Positions 42,298 to 50,299 of a DNA stretch of 64,000 nt are shown in pieces. The translations under genes were made by a program, and so were the position numbers. This DNA is from Candidatus Hydrogenedentota bacterium (GTDB lineage Bacteria; Hydrogenedentota; Hydrogenedentia; Hydrogenedentales; SLHB01): positions 1 through 64,000 of the forward strand of contig JADLHJ010000058.1 of assembly GCA_020848835.1 (NCBI GenBank), written 5' to 3'. Below the pieces are notes generated by a model, which saw only the letters and a list, made by a program, of their open reading frames with translations, was not told where the DNA came from and ran no database searches. The stretch's first letter is position 1, and each line of letters opens with the position of its first letter.

Positions 42298-44277
42298 ATG
42301 GGTTCATTTGGTTGGATGTCTCACCTCCGTCAAATTGTTCATGCGCTGACCATTATGCTCGTTTTGGTCGTCCTGTGCTTTGGCGACGAGGCGAAAGGCA
42401 CAGGCCGACTTCAGGTAAAGCTTGTACCCACCGAAGCCGTTTCCGCGGGGGCGCAATGGCGCGCGGATGGCGGCGCATGGCAGAACAGCGGCACGAAGCT
42501 CCGTAAGGTTTCTCCCGGCGAACACACGATTTCATGCAAACCGATTGATGGGTGGAAGACCCCCAAAGACACAATCGTTACCGTCGCCGCAGGCCAGACT
42601 ACGAAGACCAAACGAAAGTATAAGCCGCAGGGCTTGCCTGCGCCGCTTGTCGCCGCAACTCCGTTGGCCGGTCCACCGCCGTTGGAGATTCAGTTCTCGG
42701 GCGATGTGAATGACCCGAGCGTCAGCGCGCCAACCTACCAGTGGTCATTTGGTGATGGCGGCGTGTCATCCGAAAAGAATCCCGTATACACGTTTCCTGT
42801 TGGGACGGCACCTGGGCGTTATGAGACTACATTCACGGTAACCGACGATAGCGGCGTCCAGCGCTTCGCCACGATTCCAATCACGATAACTGCGGGCGTT
42901 GTGGCCGCTTCGGAGACTGTTCAAACTGAGTCGACCGCAGAAATCACGGTGACTGATGGGCAGAGCCCTATTTCCGGAGCAAGCATCGCAATTCCGAAGG
43001 GGGCGGTTCCTGAACCGCTCGTCGTCACTGTTGGTGAAGATACCACGACGCCTTCAGAATGGCTCGGGCGTGCGCCATTGGTGGAACTTGGGCCTGAAGG
43101 CACGAAGTTCAACAAACCCGTGTCCGTTACCGTTCCTGTATCACCCGACGTCGCTGACCCGAGTAGTGTCCGCATCGTAGCCTACGACACCGCGTTTGGA
43201 TCTTGGACATCGGATGGCATTACCGATGTGCAGTATTTGGGCGATGAAAGTCGCCTGATTTCTTTCAAGACGACCCACTTTTCGTTCTTCTCTACATTAG
43301 ACACATGGACAATACAAGACCTTGGGACACTGGGTGGAGCGACCACTTACGCTTTTAGCATAAACGACAACTCCCAAGTTACTGGTTATTCATATCCCTT
43401 CGTCTCGGCGAATTGGAGGCATGCCCTTCTCTGGGAGAGCGGAAATTCGTTACTCGACATCCACGACACGACAGACAAGCACAGCTACGGTTTCGCAATC
43501 AATGCCGCCACGCCATTGCAAATCGCTGGCTACACTCAATCGGAAGACTACGATTCGAATTTTGCGGCATTCGTTTGGGACGCAACGAACGGCATGCAAG
43601 AATTGGGCACGCTTGGCGGGACCTCCGCACAAGCGTGGGGCATTAACGATTCAGGAGTTGTTGTCGGTCAAAGTACACTTGTTTCCGGTTTGACTCGAGC
43701 ATTCCAGTGGACATCCGGCGGAGGCATGGTCGACCTCGGAACGCTTGGCGGCGATAACTCCGTTGCCACTGCAGTAAACAACAGCGGGCAAGTCGTTGGA
43801 TGGGCCGAGGACAACGGGGCGGACAAAGATGCCTCATTCCGCTGGACATCTGGCGGGGGCATGGTGAAGCTGCAACAATTCTCGGGCGCGAAATACAGTT
43901 ACGCGCTTGGCATCAATGCCGGCGGCAACTCGGTTGGCGAAGCGCAGACCGGCAATAACGGCCCCATTCACGCTGCGCTGTGGACGGGCACGACGCAGGT
44001 GACCGACTTGGGCACGCTGGGTGGTGTATCCAGCGTTGCACGCGCAATCAACGATAGCAATCAGGTCGTCGGTTCGTCGCTTACGGTCTCGGGCACAACG
44101 CGTGCGTTCGGATGGGATGACACGGGCACCGCCGTGATGACCAACCTTAACGACCTGCTACCCGGCGGATCGGGGTGGGTCCTCTCGGAGGCATGGGACA
44201 TTAACAACTCGGGCGAAATTATCGGCTATGGCACGAAAGCTGGCCTTACTCGTGCGTTCCTACTGAAAAAGAACTGA
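42298..44277 (+). CDS. Large secreted protein with WRADGG, PKD and HAF repeats
   Basis: The 659-residue protein has a signal peptide (hydrophobic 14-30), a WRADGG domain (about 36-105) shared with the protein at 20349, a PKD domain (about 115-195: TYQWSFGDGGVSSEKNPVYTF), a ZU5-like beta domain (SGASIAIPKGAVPEPLVVTV), and then at least six HAF repeats (DLGTLGGxxSxAxxINxxGQVVGxS). It is surely extracytoplasmic. The start is uncertain: ATG 42298 is preferred for the signal peptide, but no clear ribosome site precedes it. It is the only gene between tRNA repeats A and B. Confidence 0.8.
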   Translation: MGSFGWMSHLRQIVHALTIMLVLVVLCFGDEAKGTGRLQVKLVPTEAVSAGAQWRADGGAWQNSGTKLRKVSPGEHTISCKPIDGWKTPKDTIVTVAAGQTTKTKRKYKPQGLPAPLVAATPLAGPPPLEIQFSGDVNDPSVSAPTYQWSFGDGGVSSEKNPVYTFPVGTAPGRYETTFTVTDDSGVQRFATIPITITAGVVAASETVQTESTAEITVTDGQSPISGASIAIPKGAVPEPLVVTVGEDTTTPSEWLGRAPLVELGPEGTKFNKPVSVTVPVSPDVADPSSVRIVAYDTAFGSWTSDGITDVQYLGDESRLISFKTTHFSFFSTLDTWTIQDLGTLGGATTYAFSINDNSQVTGYSYPFVSANWRHALLWESGNSLLDIHDTTDKHSYGFAINAATPLQIAGYTQSEDYDSNFAAFVWDATNGMQELGTLGGTSAQAWGINDSGVVVGQSTLVSGLTRAFQWTSGGGMVDLGTLGGDNSVATAVNNSGQVVGWAEDNGADKDASFRWTSGGGMVKLQQFSGAKYSYALGINAGGNSVGEAQTGNNGPIHAALWTGTTQVTDLGTLGGVSSVARAINDSNQVVGSSLTVSGTTRAFGWDDTGTAVMTNLNDLLPGGSGWVLSEAWDINNSGEIIGYGTKAGLTRAFLLKKN

Positions 44278-44309
44278 CGGCTTTCGTCCGGCTGCACTCG
44301 TCCTGAGGT

Positions 44310-44365
44310 CAAGAGGTCGACGGTTCGATTCCGTTCATCTCCACCAATTTCTTTTCTGCGCCACG
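44310..44365 (+). repeat. Direct repeat B (partial tRNA-Ala 3' end)
   Basis: CAAGAGGTCGACGGTTCGAT and the following CATCTCCACCA plus TTTCTTTTCTGCGCCACG match the tRNA 3' end and flank with one substitution. It lacks the 5' half, so it is not a working tRNA. Confidence 0.8.
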
Positions 44366-44384
44366 CCGCCTGATGCTCTTATTC

Positions 44385-44492
44385 TTAGAATGGCTTTACT
44401 TTAACGGGCTTGGCGGGTTTCATTTTCACCGGCGCAGGTGCAGGGGCCGCGAGCAACGGTTTTGGTGCGGAAACTTGCTGGACGTGTTTCAT
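44385..44492 (-). CDS. 35-residue Lys/Pro/Ala-rich peptide
   Basis: The frame MKHVQQVSAPKPLLAAPAPA then PVKMKPAKPVKVKPF has a strong GGAGG 8 bases before its ATG and a clear stop. The composition is basic with proline repeats, without a hydrophobic helix. It lies 108 bases after the end of the lipoprotein gene on the same strand and may be its operon partner. No family is recognised. Confidence 0.5.
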   Translation of the reverse strand: MKHVQQVSAPKPLLAAPAPAPVKMKPAKPVKVKPF

Positions 44493-44600
44493 CTCAAGTA
44501 CCTCCGTTCAGACTTACATGGTCGGCATTGGTGATTACTATCAAACAATTCACCATTGCAGAATGGCATTGAACATCAATCGAGTTACCCACTTTGCAGA

Positions 44601-45074
44601 TCAACGCAATGTGATGGTCACATGTCCCGTCTCGTTGTTGTCCTCGTTGATTTCTTCGACCATCGCGTACTCAGGTTCACCGCTCATCCATGGGTCAACC
44701 TCGGCCAGAATTCCCACGAGGCTGCCTGACATGTTGGCCGGAAAAACTGCGACCCCTTTGAAAATGACCGTCTCCCCAACGGCTAAGGGCCCGTCGGTCA
44801 TGGCGTATTCCGCGCTCGCCTGATGAGGAACGGTAAAGGTCAAGGTGAACGGACCCAATCCGGGCGTGAGGTATCGTAGGGCAACTCGGAACAGGCCGGC
44901 ATCAACATTGCCCGTGTTGCATACCTCGACCGTAACGGGAATCTCGATAGTAGCCCCGACGAGTTCCTGCGACTCTCCGATTCGGAGCTTGCACACTTCA
45001 AGATCCGGAAGTTGGGCATTGCATGACGCCATCAACAGCAAGACGCATGCAAATGCATTTTTCATTTGCCGCAT
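44601..45074 (-). CDS. Lipoprotein with CARDB-like domain
   Basis: The 157-residue protein has a signal ending LLLMASC, a lipobox, then a beta-sandwich with the look of CARDB domains: VTVEVCNTGNVDAGLFRVAL, LAVGETVIFKGVAVF, DNNETGHVTITL. It is probably surface-anchored. ATG 45074 has GAGGG at 7 bases. It lies between tRNA repeats B and C. Confidence 0.75.
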   Translation of the reverse strand: MRQMKNAFACVLLLMASCNAQLPDLEVCKLRIGESQELVGATIEIPVTVEVCNTGNVDAGLFRVALRYLTPGLGPFTLTFTVPHQASAEYAMTDGPLAVGETVIFKGVAVFPANMSGSLVGILAEVDPWMSGEPEYAMVEEINEDNNETGHVTITLR

Positions 45075-45357
45075 ATCTGTGCCCTCGCATTGAGGGCAGC
45101 CATGCGCTGCGACCGTCACACTTCTACGCTATACCCCGGCTGTCAGTCTGTCAAGAGGCAAATACGTGGAGTAAGTCACGCGTGTAATACATGTTTCAAG
45201 AGCGTGGCCCGCACGGAAACAGCTCTTGCATGTCATCCAGTGGTTGTTCGAGAAAATCTCCTTTCCTTGATTGGCCCTTAGACGAATGAAATACTGCGCG
45301 GCGAGGGGTGCGCCGCGACTCGGCGATGCGGCGCAGAATATCGAGGGGGGAAGTTCG

Positions 45358-46806
45358 GTGCAGAACGATCATACACACGCAGACAACGCGCAAGTACCGT
45401 GGTGGCCAACGGTAATTTGCGCGTCGCTTGCGGGCGGAATGGGCTGGGGGATTCGCGGGCAGTACGGGCACGAAACGGGCGCGATGATCGCGGGCGTGCT
45501 GGTGTGTCTCGTGATCGCGCTGACGTTGTGCCGCAATGCGCGGGCTTTGGACGTGGCGCGCGCCGTCGCGCTGGGCACCATCGCGATGGGGTTCGGCGGC
45601 ACGGAGACCTACGGGCAAACCATAGGCCTGACGCAGAACGCGGAGATGATCGGAAATTGGTCCGCGTTTTATTGGGGCATGTTGGGACTGGCCATCAAGG
45701 GCAGCGTGTGGATTGGGTTCTGCGGTCTGTTTCTCGGCATGGGACTCAGCGGCACGCGCTACACGGCGGTCGAACTCTTTGTCGTGATGCTATTGAGTCT
45801 TGTCGCATATGTGATCGGCGTGTGGTTATTAAACGCGCCATTCGATCTCGAAGCAAAGCGTTTGCCCGCGCTGTACTTTTCGGCGACGTGGGACTTGTAC
45901 CCAAATCAGGCCGATCCGGAACCGCGCTATGAAGCATGGGGCGGTATCTGGTTTGCCTTCCTATTCGTACTGCTCTACACGCGCGTACGCCGCAACGACG
46001 GGCTGGGATGGCGGCTCGGATTGTGGGGCGTGCTGGGCGGCGCGCTCGGTTTTCCGCTTGGGCAATGCATTCAGGCCTACCACGCGTGGAACGCGGAGTC
46101 CATGACGGAAGGCATCTGGCCGATCCTCAACTATTGGAACTTCATGGAGACGACGTTTGGCCTCGTCATGGGCGCAATGCTGGGGTTGGGCGCATGGCTG
46201 CACCGGTCGCGCATGCGTCTGCTTGCATACGAGCACGATGCGTGGATGACGCTGCCCTGGGAGTGGGCGCTGCTCCTCATCCATTGCGCGTTGCTGATTC
46301 TCTCCGAATTCTGGATCCCGATCGAGATCATCGGCGTCGTCTATGACCTCGGCCTCGTCATGGGCGTGATCCCGTTGATGGCGATCGCGGGCGGACGTCT
46401 CTGGCCCTACTTCGCAATCTTTCCCGTAACACTGATGCCGATTGCAGGAAAGACCTTGCTTAACCTTGGCTACGAAGAAAGCGCCATTTCCATTGCCGGC
46501 GGTTGGTTCTTGTATATCATCATTCCCATGGCGCTGGCCTTTGCGGCGGTCGCGTGGTACGGGCGCGAAGCGAACCGGAAGCGCAACGCCCCGTGGTTCA
46601 CCAGTGGCGCATTGTTATTTTGCGGGTGGGTGTACTTCCTGCTGAACTACGCGTACTTCCGCTTTCCGTGGCCGTGGGAAAAATGGACGGCACGCACGCC
46701 AAACGCGATTGTATTCATGGTGTGCATCGCCGCGATCACGTGGCTCGCATGGTACGCGCGGAATGGATCGAAGCGCGCAAGTGCCGAGGTCTGGCGTAAC
46801 ACATAA
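45358..46806 (+). CDS. Polytopic membrane protein of unknown function
   Basis: The 482-residue protein has about eleven to twelve hydrophobic segments. Near the N-terminus, SLAGGMGWGIRGQYGHETGA is a glycine-rich conserved-looking segment; GGTETYGQTIGLTQ and LGGALGFPLGQCIQAYHAW are further such segments. I recall similar proteins of unknown role from Planctomycetes-like genomes but cannot name a family. GTG 45358 has AGGGGGGAAG just upstream. It lies between tRNA repeats B and C. Confidence 0.7.
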   Translation: MQNDHTHADNAQVPWWPTVICASLAGGMGWGIRGQYGHETGAMIAGVLVCLVIALTLCRNARALDVARAVALGTIAMGFGGTETYGQTIGLTQNAEMIGNWSAFYWGMLGLAIKGSVWIGFCGLFLGMGLSGTRYTAVELFVVMLLSLVAYVIGVWLLNAPFDLEAKRLPALYFSATWDLYPNQADPEPRYEAWGGIWFAFLFVLLYTRVRRNDGLGWRLGLWGVLGGALGFPLGQCIQAYHAWNAESMTEGIWPILNYWNFMETTFGLVMGAMLGLGAWLHRSRMRLLAYEHDAWMTLPWEWALLLIHCALLILSEFWIPIEIIGVVYDLGLVMGVIPLMAIAGGRLWPYFAIFPVTLMPIAGKTLLNLGYEESAISIAGGWFLYIIIPMALAFAAVAWYGREANRKRNAPWFTSGALLFCGWVYFLLNYAYFRFPWPWEKWTARTPNAIVFMVCIAAITWLAWYARNGSKRASAEVWRNT

Positions 46807-46830
46807 TGCCGAATCCACGGCATCGCAATC

Positions 46831-46897
46831 GTCTGGCAGACAAGAGGTCAACGGTTCGACAACGTTCATATCCGCCATTTTCTTTTCTGCGCCACGT
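46831..46897 (+). repeat. Direct repeat C (degenerate tRNA-Ala 3' end)
   Basis: GTCTGGCAGACAAGAGGT and TTTTCTTTTCTGCGCCACGT frame a version with six substitutions relative to repeat A over 67 bases. The changes spoil the T arm and acceptor pairing, so no tRNA function remains. It marks the distal edge of the second segment. Confidence 0.8.
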
Positions 46898-47646
46898 TAC
46901 GGGTTCCGCCCCCCCTTATTTCTAGCTGGGTGCAGGTGTGCAGCCCCGCGTCGAGCAACCGCGCAGCGTGACGCACTCCAATTTGCACGTTAAATACCCA
47001 CTATTCGTCGGTACGAATTCTAGTTTTCTTATATAAGTCATATGTACTACTTGCATAATCCTAAGGAAAATTGTAGGATTCGATGCCGGGGTATGTTGGG
47101 CAGTATGCGACCCGCACTAGCTTTTTCTTTTTTTGGGGCGAATACGTATGAGACTCTCGTCTGTGCAAATGCCACTTATCTCGGCGGTTTCCTCGGGCAT
47201 CACCCAAGATCAAACACTTGCAGACTTCGGCCGGCAGTACATAGACCGCGTGCGCTTTCTCATAAATGGTGAACCCGATGATGCGATCGAAGTGTTAGGG
47301 CTTCAGGGCGCGGAGTGTCAGTTGCGCGAAGACAGTCATGTCTGCCATACGTGCAATAGTGCGCTTCGATTCGTATGCGGTAAATAGCGCCCGGTGCCCA
47401 ATCGGATAGCGCTTCTTTTCCTCGAGCAATTCGTCCGGTGCCGCGCAGGCACTGCAGTTCGTCGTCCGACCACAATGCGACGCTGAAATAAATTACGATT
47501 CGAACACCGGCGGCGCTCAGCTCTCCCGACCGGCCTGCAGCCATCAGTTCGATTCCACTCATCGCCGAGCGTTTACTTTTCTACGCGGCGCGCAGCGCCA
47601 ATGCGCTATGCTTCTATCTTGAAAATAACGGATGCGAGGTTTAGCC
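46898..47646. other. Intergenic region with one weak frame
   Basis: About 750 bases with no confident gene. The AT-rich stretch near 47020-47050 (TTATATAAG) could be a promoter. The small frame at 47148-47387 is listed separately. A leftward frame at 47260-47562 has no ribosome site and I do not support it. Confidence 0.4.
47148..47387 (+). CDS. Possible small protein of unknown function
   Basis: The 79-residue frame (MRLSSVQMPLISAVSSGITQ, then FGRQYIDRVRFLINGEPDDA) ends with several Cys (CQLREDSHVCHTCNSALRFVC), which could bind a metal. GGGG lies 9 bases before the ATG and third positions are GC-rich. No family is recognised. It may be a fragment. Confidence 0.3.
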   Translation: MRLSSVQMPLISAVSSGITQDQTLADFGRQYIDRVRFLINGEPDDAIEVLGLQGAECQLREDSHVCHTCNSALRFVCGK

Positions 47647-49059
47647 ATGATTTCACGCCGATCGTTTCTCGCGCGCATGGGTACAGGCGCCGCAGCCTGC
47701 GCGTCGATTGGATCGTACACGGCACATGCGCAAGCGAAGCCACCAAATATCGTACTGATCATGGCCGACGATTTGGGTTATGGGCACCTGGGATGTTACG
47801 GGCAGCAACACATCCGCACCCCCAACATCGATCGATTGGCGCGAGAAGGCACGCGCTTCACGCAGGCCTACGCAGGTTGTTCGCAGTGTGCGCCTTCGCG
47901 CAGTGTATTGATGACCGGCTATCACTCGGGCCACACGCCCGTGCGCGGAAATAGCGGCGGCATTTCGTTGTGCGAGGAGGACGTGACCGTCGCGGAGGTG
48001 TTGCAGCGCGCGGGGTATCGCACCGGATTGTTTGGAAAATGGGGACTGGGCGACGCAGACACGCCCGGCGTTCCAAACAAGCAGGGCTTCGACGAGTTCT
48101 TCGGATACCTGCACCAGAAGCACGCGCACTTCTATTACACGGACTACCTGTGGCACAACGATGCGCGCTTCGCATTGCCCGGCAACATGGACGGCAAACG
48201 CGAGCAATACACGCCTGACGTGATTCTCGATCGCGCGCTCGATTTCATTCGCGCCTCAAAGGAAGCGCCGTTTTTCTGTTTCGTGTCATCAACGATTCCA
48301 CATCATGAGTGGGCCGTGCCGGAATCGTCGTTGAAAGAATATTCCGGTAGATTTGATGAAACACGTCCCGAGTTTCGCTGGCGCGAGGGCTACGCGTTCC
48401 CGAAGGAACCGAAGGCGACGATGGCCGCGATGATCTCGCATCTGGATAAGGGCGTGGGCAAGATCATTCAACTGCTCGACGAACTGAAGCTGCGCGAAAA
48501 CACGCTCGTGTTGTTTACTTCCGACAACGGCCCCGATTCGTATTCGATGACGAATCTGGATTTTTTCAAAGCGAGCGGGCCCTTGCGCGGGCACAAGTAC
48601 GATCTTTACGAAGGTGGCATTCGCGTGCCGGCGATTGCCAGTTGGCCGGGCACGATGCAAGCAGGTGTTGCCTCGGACTTGCCGTGGCATTTCGCGGACA
48701 TCATGCCGACCTTCGCAGAGTTGGCAGAGCGGTCGTCTGAGGTGCCCAAAAACATCGACGGTATCTCAATCGCACCGTCATTACGCGGCGAAGACAAACA
48801 AGCAACGCGCGAATTCTTGTATTGGGACGCAGACTCCGGCAGCCGCGCCGTGCGCATGGGCGATTGGAAACTCGTGCAACCAAAGCGCGACGCGGAGCCG
48901 GAACTCTATGATCTGAAGTCGGACATCGGCGAATCACGCAATGTCGCCGCAACGCATAAGGACATCGTCGCCCGCATGCTCGACATCGCCAACGCCAGCT
49001 ACACTCCCCCGCCCCTGCAAACCGAACCACTTGCGCCCGATGGGCGTTTATACCGATAA
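47647..49059 (+). CDS. Tat-exported sulfatase (type I, FGly-dependent)
   Basis: The 470-residue protein has a twin-arginine signal (ISRRSFLARMGTG), then the sulfatase core: PNIVLIMADDLGYG with metal-binding Asp pair, and CAPSR at residues 81-85, where Cys81 is converted to formylglycine. LFTSDNGPDS and GHKYDLYEGGIRVPAIASWPG complete the active site. It resembles the aryl/polysaccharide sulfatases of marine and gut carbohydrate degraders. No sulfatase-maturing enzyme is in the window. GAGG lies before ATG 47647. Confidence 0.9.
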   Translation: MISRRSFLARMGTGAAACASIGSYTAHAQAKPPNIVLIMADDLGYGHLGCYGQQHIRTPNIDRLAREGTRFTQAYAGCSQCAPSRSVLMTGYHSGHTPVRGNSGGISLCEEDVTVAEVLQRAGYRTGLFGKWGLGDADTPGVPNKQGFDEFFGYLHQKHAHFYYTDYLWHNDARFALPGNMDGKREQYTPDVILDRALDFIRASKEAPFFCFVSSTIPHHEWAVPESSLKEYSGRFDETRPEFRWREGYAFPKEPKATMAAMISHLDKGVGKIIQLLDELKLRENTLVLFTSDNGPDSYSMTNLDFFKASGPLRGHKYDLYEGGIRVPAIASWPGTMQAGVASDLPWHFADIMPTFAELAERSSEVPKNIDGISIAPSLRGEDKQATREFLYWDADSGSRAVRMGDWKLVQPKRDAEPELYDLKSDIGESRNVAATHKDIVARMLDIANASYTPPPLQTEPLAPDGRLYR

Positions 49060-49204
49060 TTTCCCGGTATGAATAGAAAAAGGGACCCTAACCTCATCAT
49101 GGTTTCCCCCTTAGCGAATTTCGACCCTTTTCCTACATTACGTCGAGTGAAACTCCTTCCCCCCAGCGAAACAAACGCTGAATAAAATTCTATATGTAAT
49201 CCGG

Positions 49205-49231
49205 GATGCCCGTATCGATTCTGCGGGCATC
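49205..49231. repeat. Hairpin upstream of the SGNH gene
   Basis: GATGCCCG and CGGGCATC are perfect 8-base arms around an 11-base loop. It shares the TGCCCG wording of the twin hairpin at 23553-23599 and may be a solitary member of that family or the sulfatase terminator. Confidence 0.4.
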
Positions 49232-49254
49232 GCCACTGGGAAGGTTTGGCAATT

Positions 49255-49854
49255 GTGCTCAAGAAGTTCTTACTAATTTGTGCGCCTGTGATCAGTTTGA
49301 TTGTACTCGCCGTCGGCACGCCAAAAATTGAAGGGCACAGTCTATCCCCCGTTCTCTGCATTGGTGACAGCACTCTGTACGCCTGCGATGGCACTGTGGT
49401 TTCAAGGAAAGGTTTCCCCGAACAGCTTGCGCAGTTTTCCAAACGCACCGTGATAAACGACGGAATATGCGGGGGCACAACATTTCAGGTGCTTCTCAAT
49501 CTTGAAGCCAGACACGGAAATGCGCATTACGCCGCGATCGTTATTCGCGTAGGTTTGAACGACCTCCGATTCAATGCGTGGTCACCGGACATGTATCGCA
49601 AATTGCTCAGGCAGGCCAATAAACGAGCGGATAAGGTGATTGTAGTTGCCTGGGAATGCGCCAACGGGGAAATGGGCGCAACAAACGTTGCGATTGAAAA
49701 AATCGCCCGCGAGGAAAGTTGCCTGTACGTGGTTCCTCACCTCTCCGGATCGGACTTTAACGGCGACGCGATTCATCCGAATATTCAGGGCAGCCGGAAG
49801 ATTGCCGATGCCGTATGGCACGAACTTTCGTCCCGCGACCCGGAGATACCCTGA
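49255..49854 (+). CDS. Secreted SGNH/GDSL-type hydrolase
   Basis: The 199-residue protein has a signal peptide and the SGNH blocks: CIGDSTLYA with the nucleophilic Ser, GICGGTT for block II, IRVGLND for block III and FNGDAIHPN for the Asp/His block. It is a lysophospholipase/TesA-like or acetyl esterase. GTG 49255 has AAGG 10 bases upstream; TTG 49246 is less well placed. Confidence 0.8.
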   Translation: MLKKFLLICAPVISLIVLAVGTPKIEGHSLSPVLCIGDSTLYACDGTVVSRKGFPEQLAQFSKRTVINDGICGGTTFQVLLNLEARHGNAHYAAIVIRVGLNDLRFNAWSPDMYRKLLRQANKRADKVIVVAWECANGEMGATNVAIEKIAREESCLYVVPHLSGSDFNGDAIHPNIQGSRKIADAVWHELSSRDPEIP

Positions 49855-50299
49855 GCTCCAATTTCGCGGTCCCTCCGCTTTGCGTGTCTACGCCAAAAAC
49901 CCTCCGCAACGTTAATCGGAGCTTTCGCCCGAGAAAAAGCGTCATCCCATTACGTCTCGCCGTCATAATCAGTCAACGTAAATAATTGCTGCACAGAATT
50001 TTGCATACGTTTCTGTCAACTAAATAGGAGTCGTTTCGCACCAGACAATAACAGTCACCCGAAGCAAGTCTGTCAACAGTGCTACCCTTGCTTCCGAAAA
50101 GTCTCTCCTCGCATAGTCACCTGATCGGTGCAATGCCTTGGGCAATATAGTGAGGAACAGTATTCAGGAAGGCCCAGGACAGAACATCCCAACCGTGCAT
50201 ATCCGCACGTATCTCAGTAGAGTACCCTTAGCGATCTCAAATCCCTTTTTGCGGAGTTCCTCCTTGGGGGGACACACAATTAACAAGATCGAAAACGGA
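49855..50299. other. Intergenic region, no supported gene
   Basis: These 445 bases are AT-richer than the surrounding genes and hold no frame with protein character; the decarboxylase frame is open to 50138 but without family similarity or a ribosome site. GGAGTTCCTCC near 50256 is a small inverted repeat. Confidence 0.4.

Noticed and set aside
44310-44365. Second and third tRNA-Ala genes
   Set aside because: Only the 3' half is present at 44310 and at 46831; both lack the acceptor 5' strand and D arm, and the 46831 copy has changes in the T arm.
41868-46830. Integrase or transposase within the tRNA-bounded segments
   Set aside because: No frame shows tyrosine or serine recombinase or DDE motifs; the segments are too small to hide a full gene beyond those listed.
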